A program made the position numbers and the translations under genes. The notes under the pieces are model-generated. The model saw only the letters and a program-made list of their open reading frames with translations, was not told the DNA's origin and searched no databases. Positions 59,354 to 64,000 of a stretch of DNA of 64,000 nucleotides are shown piece by piece; the stretch's first letter is position 1; each line of letters starts with the position of its first letter. Source of the DNA: Chloroflexota bacterium (GTDB lineage: Bacteria; Chloroflexota; Anaerolineae; Promineifilales; Promineifilaceae); contig JAKEFB010000142.1 in NCBI GenBank assembly GCA_022616275.1, positions 1-64,000 on the forward strand. The letters are read 5' to 3'.

Positions 59354-60574
59354 ATGATGATTAAACGAATGGTAGGCGCGCTGGTGTTGCTGGCCCTGGC
59401 GGCGGCAGCTTATTTCTGGTGGCAATCGGCCGGGGCGGTGACTGGTCAGGCCCAGGCGACGCTCCTGTCCCTGCCAACGCCGGAGAATGCGGCCGATCTT
59501 GCCCTGGCCGGCTTTGCCCGGGCAATGGAACCGGACACCATCGAGTTCCCTCGCGACCTGGGACCACACAATGACTACCAGACTGAGTGGTGGTATTACA
59601 CCGGCAACCTGGCCACGGCCGGCGGCCGGCCCTTCGGCTTTCAACTGACCTTTTTCCGTCTCGCCGTGGCGTCGCCAGGGGACGAAGCAGGTTGCGCCGG
59701 GCCAGATTCGGTAGCCATACCCTCCTGCGCTGCTACCTCAGCCTGGCGCACTAATCAGATTTACCTGGTCCACTTTACGATTAGCGACATTGCCGCCGAG
59801 AAATTCTATGCCAGCGAACGGTTTAGCCGGGGCGCGGCCGGGCTGGCCGGGGCCCAGGCCGTTCCTTACCGTGTCTGGTTGGAAGAGTGGTCGGCCAGTG
59901 AAGTCGAGCCAGGTGTTGTTCGCCTGGTTGCTGCTACCGAGGAAGTGAGATTGGATATTGCTCTGCGACAAATGCTGCCGCCCATCCTGCACGGCGACGG
60001 CGGTCTCAGCCCCAAAGGACCGGAGCCAGGCAACGCCTCTTATTACTACTCCATCGTCCAGCAGGCCGCCACCGGCACGGTGACTGTTGGCGACCAGCAA
60101 TTTGCCGTCACCGGCCGGGCCTGGAAGGACCACGAATACAGTACTTCGGCCCTCAGTCCGGGGGCGGTCGGCTGGGATTGGTTCTCACTGCAACTAGACA
60201 ATGGGGCGGCGCTGATGTTCTTCCAAATCCGCCGCGAGGATGGCGCGTTGGAGCCAATCTCCAGTGGCACTTTTATCCGGCCGGACGGGGCAACCGAACC
60301 CCTGAGCAGAGAAGATTGGCAATTAGAGGTGCTGGACACCTGGACCAGCCCCACCAGCGGCGCGGAATACCCGGCCGGCTGGCGCATTACCATTCCCAGA
60401 ATTGGGCTGATGCTAGAAGGGCAGCCCCTGATGTCAAACCAGGAACTGAATGTCTCCACCGTTTACTGGGAAGGGGCCTCGGCTTTTAGCGGCACGCTGG
60501 CCGGCCAGGCAGTCAGCGCCCAGGGCTACGTAGAATTGACCGGCTACGCCGAGCCGTTGACCGGCCGGCTCTAA
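59354..60574 (+). CDS. CrtC/AttH-like lipocalin-family protein
   Basis: An N-terminal hydrophobic anchor (VLLALAAAAYFWW) is followed by a domain with PHNDYQTEWWYYTGNL, FQLTFFRLA, WKDHEYSTSAL and WDWFSLQLDNGAALMFF, hallmarks of the carotenoid 1,2-hydratase/AttH fold with two linked lipocalin barrels. AttH-type proteins accompany ABC exporters of FtsX type, as here. It probably takes up or modifies a hydrophobic ligand outside the membrane. Its end overlaps the kinase gene end by four bases. Confidence 0.9.
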   Translation: MMIKRMVGALVLLALAAAAYFWWQSAGAVTGQAQATLLSLPTPENAADLALAGFARAMEPDTIEFPRDLGPHNDYQTEWWYYTGNLATAGGRPFGFQLTFFRLAVASPGDEAGCAGPDSVAIPSCAATSAWRTNQIYLVHFTISDIAAEKFYASERFSRGAAGLAGAQAVPYRVWLEEWSASEVEPGVVRLVAATEEVRLDIALRQMLPPILHGDGGLSPKGPEPGNASYYYSIVQQAATGTVTVGDQQFAVTGRAWKDHEYSTSALSPGAVGWDWFSLQLDNGAALMFFQIRREDGALEPISSGTFIRPDGATEPLSREDWQLEVLDTWTSPTSGAEYPAGWRITIPRIGLMLEGQPLMSNQELNVSTVYWEGASAFSGTLAGQAVSAQGYVELTGYAEPLTGRL

Positions 60575-63500
60575 CCCAGGTTGTTCATAGCCAGGGCGGC
60601 CGCCTGTTCGAGCGTCGTAGCCTGCCCTTCGGCCCAGGCAGTGGCAAACAGTGCAGCGTCGAGCTGGTTTTGAGCCATCGCCAGAAAGTGGCTGTAATTG
60701 CTCAGATCGTTGACTGCCAGGGGCGTCCCAATCGCCTGGCGAAAAGCGTCCACTGCCCCTAATAAGCGGGCCGCTCGCTGGGGCTGGCCGGTGAAAGCGG
60801 CCAGACCGGCCAATCCGATCAGGCAAGAACTCATCCCTTCCGAGTTGCCCATTTCCTGGAACAGGGCCAGGCTCTCCGCAAGAGAAGTTTTCATCTGTTC
60901 GTAATCGCCCAAAAAGCCGGCCATCGTCGCCAGGCGGGCCAGGGAGTAGGCAACGCCCCAGGTGTTGCCGACTGTGCCATAGAGGGCCAGGCTTTCCTGG
61001 TAAAAAGCGGCCGCCCGTTCGTATTGGCCCTGCAGGTGAGCCAGTTCGCCAAGGTTAATGGTTGGGAAGGCCAGTACCCATTTGTCGTCTACTTCGCGGG
61101 CTATTTCCAGGCTTCGCTCAAAGAAGGATTGGGCCACGGCCTGCTCCTGGCGTTCCAGGTAAATGGCCCCCAGGTTACTAAGGAGACCGGCCATACACCA
61201 CCGGTCTTCACTCTCTTCGGCCAGGGCCAGCGCTTCTTCGTACATACTCTGGGCAGCCTTCTCGTCGCCCTGAGATAACATCACCGCGCCCAGGCCCAGG
61301 AGGGCGTAGGCGATGGCGCGTTGATCGTTGGCCGGCCGGCTGATGGCCAGGCTTTGTTCAAGGGCGGCCCGGGCGGCAGCAAAGTCGCTCTGGAAATAGG
61401 CCAGGTAACCGGCCGCGTTCAATGCCTTACAGTGGACGGCGGCCGGCGCTGAAGAGAGTTCTTTTTCGAGAAAGGCTGCTAATTGTTGCCGTCCTTCGCT
61501 GAGCTGGCCACGTAACTCCCAGAAACCCCACAGGGCTCCGGCCAGACGCAGGCCGGACTCTACGCCATCTGGAGCAGCCCTAAACCACTGCAGGGCGTTC
61601 CTGAGATTACCGTACTCCTCGGCCAGCCGGTCCAGCCACTCTATTTGCCCGGTACTCCTCAAATGTGGTTCGGCGGCCTCGACCAGGGAGAGATAATAAG
61701 CCGCATGTCGCTGCCAGGCTTGCTGGCAGTCCGCGCCGGCCTCCAGCCGTTCCAGGGCATATTCGCGGATCGTCTCCAGCATCGAAAAACGCGCCCGGCC
61801 GTTTCCACCCGCCCCCTGCCGCAGCAAATTCTTGTCCACCAGCGAAGCCAACAGATTTTGGATTTTGGACCCTTCGACTTCACTCAGGGCAAGTTTTGGA
61901 TTTTGGATTGAATCTAAAATCGCTTCGGCCGCTTCTGGGGTGAAGCCGCCGACGAAAACGGCCGACCGGGCGAAAACCGCCTTTTCCGCCTCGTTTAGCA
62001 GGTCATAGCTCCAGTCAATGGCCCCGCGCAGCGTCTGCTGGCGGGCCGGCAGGTCGCGCGGGCCGCCGGTGAGCAGCGCCAGCCGGCTGCTCAGCCTTTC
62101 CAGGATGGCCTGGGGCGCTAGAGAGCGGACCCGCGCCGCCGCCAGCTCAATGGCCAGCGGCAGGCCGTCCAGCCGGGCGCAAATCTCGGCTACCGCCGCG
62201 GCGTTCTCGCTGGTCAGGTCAAAGGTGTAACTGGCCGCCCGGGCTCGGGCGACAAAGAGGGCTATGGCCGGATCCTGGGCCAGTGGTGGAACCGGGTACT
62301 CGCACTCGCCGTAGACGGAGAGCAACTCCCGGCTGGTGACCAGTAGCCGGAGGTGAGGAGCGGCGGCCAGCAGGCTGTTCACCTGAGGGCCGGCGTCCAA
62401 CACCTGTTCGAAATTATCTAGCACCAGCAACAGGCGCCGCTTGCGCAGGTATTCTTTGAGCGCATCCACCAGGGGCTGGCTGCCAGATTCCTTAACGTCC
62501 ACCGCCTGGGCAATCGTGGGGACGACCAGGTCGGGGTCTTGCAGCGGGGCCAGGGGAACGAGAAAGACGCCATCCGGGTAGCCGCGTAGTAGCTCGGCCG
62601 CAACCTGCAAGCTCAACCGTGTCTTTCCGGCGCCGCCAGGGCCGGTCAGCGTGACCAGGCGAACGTCAACCCGGCGTAACAAGTTGCACACAGCGGCCAC
62701 TTCTTCTTCCCGGCCGACGAACGAAGTCTGGGCGGCCGGCAGGTTGTTCGGCGGCGGAGCCACTGCGCCGGTGGCCTGCCCCAGCGCAGCCAGGAATTCG
62801 TCTACTGACTGGTGGCGCTCCTCCGGTTTTTTGGCCATGGCCTTGAGAATGAGTTGCTCCAGGCCAACGGGCACGCCGGCCTGAAACTCGCTGGGGGGTG
62901 GTGGGGGTTCGACGAGGTGTTTGTGGAGAACGGCCGTCAGCGTCTCGGCCTTAAAGGGCAGCCGCCGGGCGACCAACTCGTACAGGACGACGGCCAGGGA
63001 ATAAATGTCGGCCCGGCCGTCGGCCGGCTGGCCCATAATCTGTTCTGGGGCCATGTAGTCAGGTGTTCCCGTGGCGCTGTCCGGCGGGGAAAGCTGGTTG
63101 CCGGCCAGCATCCTGGCCAGGCCGAAATCGCCCAGGACGACCCGGCCATCGGAATCAAACATGATGTTGGCCGGCTTGACGTCCCGGTGGATCATACCCC
63201 GTTGGTGGGCGTAGCTGAGGGTGTGGCCCAGCCGGCGAACCAGCTCCAGCGCCCTGTCTAAAGACAACCACTGGCCGCGGCCGGCCAGCTCTGCCAGCCG
63301 TTCTTTGAGCGTTGGCCCGTCTATAAATTCCATGACCATATAGGCCATGTCGCCGTCCTGGTCAAAGTCGTGGATCTGGACGATGTTGGGGTGGCGCAAG
63401 GCAGCTACGTAGCGGGCCTCCTGTTGGAAGCGGCGCTGGAAGTCGGGCTCTTTGGCCAGGGATGAGCGGATGAATTTGATAGCTACGTAACGCTCCAGGC

Positions 63501-63609
63501 TCTCCTGGTAAGCTTTGTAGACCTCGGCCATGCCTCCCTGGCCCAGGCGCTCAACGATGCGATAGCGGCCGCCGATGATCAGGCCGGGAGTTATCTCTTC
63601 AAACGGCAT
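60571..63609 (-). CDS. Ser/Thr kinase fused to NB-ARC ATPase and TPR repeats
   Basis: The 1012-residue protein has a kinase domain at about 15-275 (LGQGGMAEVY, HRDVKPANI, DFGLAR, GTPDYMAPEQ), an AfsR/LuxR-like NB-ARC ATPase at about 295-560 (Walker A GPGGAGKTRL, LLLVLDNFEQ), and TPR-type helical repeats from about 660 to the end (AQSMYEEALALAEESED). Such proteins integrate signalling and act as STAND-type switches. Residues about 563-585 (SIQNPKLALSEVEGSKIQN) are encoded by an intergenic-type repeat and look like a recent in-frame insertion at the ATPase-helical boundary. It is convergent with the lipocalin gene. The ligand is unknown. Confidence 0.92.
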   Translation of the reverse strand: MPFEEITPGLIIGGRYRIVERLGQGGMAEVYKAYQESLERYVAIKFIRSSLAKEPDFQRRFQQEARYVAALRHPNIVQIHDFDQDGDMAYMVMEFIDGPTLKERLAELAGRGQWLSLDRALELVRRLGHTLSYAHQRGMIHRDVKPANIMFDSDGRVVLGDFGLARMLAGNQLSPPDSATGTPDYMAPEQIMGQPADGRADIYSLAVVLYELVARRLPFKAETLTAVLHKHLVEPPPPPSEFQAGVPVGLEQLILKAMAKKPEERHQSVDEFLAALGQATGAVAPPPNNLPAAQTSFVGREEEVAAVCNLLRRVDVRLVTLTGPGGAGKTRLSLQVAAELLRGYPDGVFLVPLAPLQDPDLVVPTIAQAVDVKESGSQPLVDALKEYLRKRRLLLVLDNFEQVLDAGPQVNSLLAAAPHLRLLVTSRELLSVYGECEYPVPPLAQDPAIALFVARARAASYTFDLTSENAAAVAEICARLDGLPLAIELAAARVRSLAPQAILERLSSRLALLTGGPRDLPARQQTLRGAIDWSYDLLNEAEKAVFARSAVFVGGFTPEAAEAILDSIQNPKLALSEVEGSKIQNLLASLVDKNLLRQGAGGNGRARFSMLETIREYALERLEAGADCQQAWQRHAAYYLSLVEAAEPHLRSTGQIEWLDRLAEEYGNLRNALQWFRAAPDGVESGLRLAGALWGFWELRGQLSEGRQQLAAFLEKELSSAPAAVHCKALNAAGYLAYFQSDFAAARAALEQSLAISRPANDQRAIAYALLGLGAVMLSQGDEKAAQSMYEEALALAEESEDRWCMAGLLSNLGAIYLERQEQAVAQSFFERSLEIAREVDDKWVLAFPTINLGELAHLQGQYERAAAFYQESLALYGTVGNTWGVAYSLARLATMAGFLGDYEQMKTSLAESLALFQEMGNSEGMSSCLIGLAGLAAFTGQPQRAARLLGAVDAFRQAIGTPLAVNDLSNYSHFLAMAQNQLDAALFATAWAEGQATTLEQAAALAMNNLG
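61855..61922. repeat. Mosaic repeat inside the large kinase gene
   Basis: ATTTTGG stutters flank a core with CCCTTCGACTTCACTCAGGG, a palindrome-like word. The same stutter flanks the core at 3062-3129. The element is in frame with the kinase gene and is translated as about 22 residues. Confidence 0.85.
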
Positions 63610-63679
63610 AGGCCATTTATACGCAAGATACGGAAATTGACCAAAGTTTGTTATACTCTTTGGGTTTGAAGCAAAGATT

Positions 63680-64000
63680 ATGCCTCGAATACGCGCTTAC
63701 GCTGTCACCTACCGCCCTGGTACGGCCGCCGATTCGTACGCTACCTTTCGCGTCTTTGAAGAAACGTTTGCCGACCTGAGCCAGCGCCTGGGCCACGGGC
63801 CGACGAGCTGGCCGGACCCCGAGGCGCTGGCCCGCATGTGGGCCGAGCGGGGCTCCCTGTACAACCACCTGGCGGAAACGGCCGAGGAGTATTGGCTGGC
63901 GGAACGAAATGGCCAGGTGGTGGGCTTCGCCCGCTCGATTTTGCGCGGCGACGTGCGCCAATTGACCGAATTTTTTGTCCGGCCGGGCGAGCAATCGGCC
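63680..64000 (+). CDS. GNAT-family acetyltransferase, 3' partial
   Basis: The frame runs off the right edge. The 107 residues seen (MPRIRAYAVTYRPGTAADSY) start with the beta1-alpha1 part of a GNAT fold, with EYWLAERNGQVVGFARS as the beta2-beta3 hairpin and the next strand LTEFFVRPG, where the acetyl-CoA loop would follow. It is divergent from the kinase gene. The substrate cannot be told. Confidence 0.8.
   Translation, partial: MPRIRAYAVTYRPGTAADSYATFRVFEETFADLSQRLGHGPTSWPDPEALARMWAERGSLYNHLAETAEEYWLAERNGQVVGFARSILRGDVRQLTEFFVRPGEQSA

Noticed and set aside
63617-63994. 125-residue minus-strand frame at the right edge
   Set aside because: It is antisense to the GNAT gene, which has a clear fold pattern.
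1-64000. tRNA or rRNA genes
   Set aside because: I looked for T-loop and conserved rRNA words on both strands and saw none; a tRNAscan-SE or Infernal run would settle it.

Overview
The window is high-GC bacterial chromosome, densely packed, with no rRNA, tRNA, CRISPR array, transposase or phage gene seen. The mix points to Chloroflexota, probably an Anaerolineae-like lineage: Ser/Thr kinases with FHA or NB-ARC/TPR modules, proteins ending in Thr/Pro-rich tails, an orphan ftsZ, GGCCGGCC-rich codon use, HMG-CoA lyase, aconitase X and UbiD. This is inferred from gene content and style; no marker gene proves it.

Layout. 1-3 kb: a partial two-repeat DUF4352-like protein, a tiny membrane protein and a kinase with two FHA domains. 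3-14.7 kb (minus strand): fused aconitase X, NhaD/ArsB-type transporter, CBS protein, HMG-CoA lyase, universal stress protein, two CPA-type antiporters, an unknown membrane protein, a UbiD-family decarboxylase and a PD-(D/E)XK-like protein. 14.8-18.7 kb: a methyltransferase-Nudix fusion, ftsZ behind a small HTH gene with a palindromic promoter, and a second methyltransferase. 18.7-22.2 kb: a fluoride unit (riboswitch, crcB, DUF190 fused to four CBS domains) and an arsenic unit (ArsR box, ArsR-ArsC fusion, overlapping metallophosphoesterase). 22.3-32.6 kb: SPFH protein, MEMO protein, M1 peptidase, pentapeptide-repeat lipoprotein-like gene, FHA protein, two coiled-coil membrane proteins, HAD hydrolase, a membrane protein and an inositol phosphatase. 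32.7-41.4 kb (plus strand): thiolase, a large Rossmann protein of unknown role, an unknown protein with pyruvate kinase, an AAA+ ATPase, and a phosphodiesterase/lipid-kinase pair. 41.5-49.5 kb (minus strand): an exported unknown, an MBL hydrolase, a creatininase-like protein, two decayed genes, an amidase, a YcaQ-like protein and Ada. 50-55.8 kb: an AAA/DUF234 ATPase and an exopolysaccharide set (glycosyltransferase, O-antigen-ligase-like polymerase, flippase). 55.9-60.6 kb: an AttEFGH-like ABC exporter with a CrtC/AttH lipocalin. 60.6-64 kb: a 1012-residue kinase-NB-ARC-TPR sensor and a partial GNAT acetyltransferase.

The most unusual feature is not a gene. Most gaps hold short mosaic repeats built from stuttered 7-9-mers, frequently in inverted arrangement and sometimes around a palindromic core. 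They cluster at gene 3' ends, supply several stop codons, and in three genes read through in frame: the linker joining the two halves of aconitase X, a peptide inside the large kinase, and the tail of the nuclease-like protein. A 34-base core recurs at 3084 and 11124 in opposite orientation with 30 of 34 positions shared. This looks like an active or recently active class of intergenic element able to enter proteins.

Functionally, the best inferences are fluoride and arsenate resistance units with visible cis elements, a cation/pH homeostasis block, a possible archaeal-type mevalonate branch (aconitase X plus UbiD), and an envelope-polysaccharide block next to a lipocalin-linked exporter.
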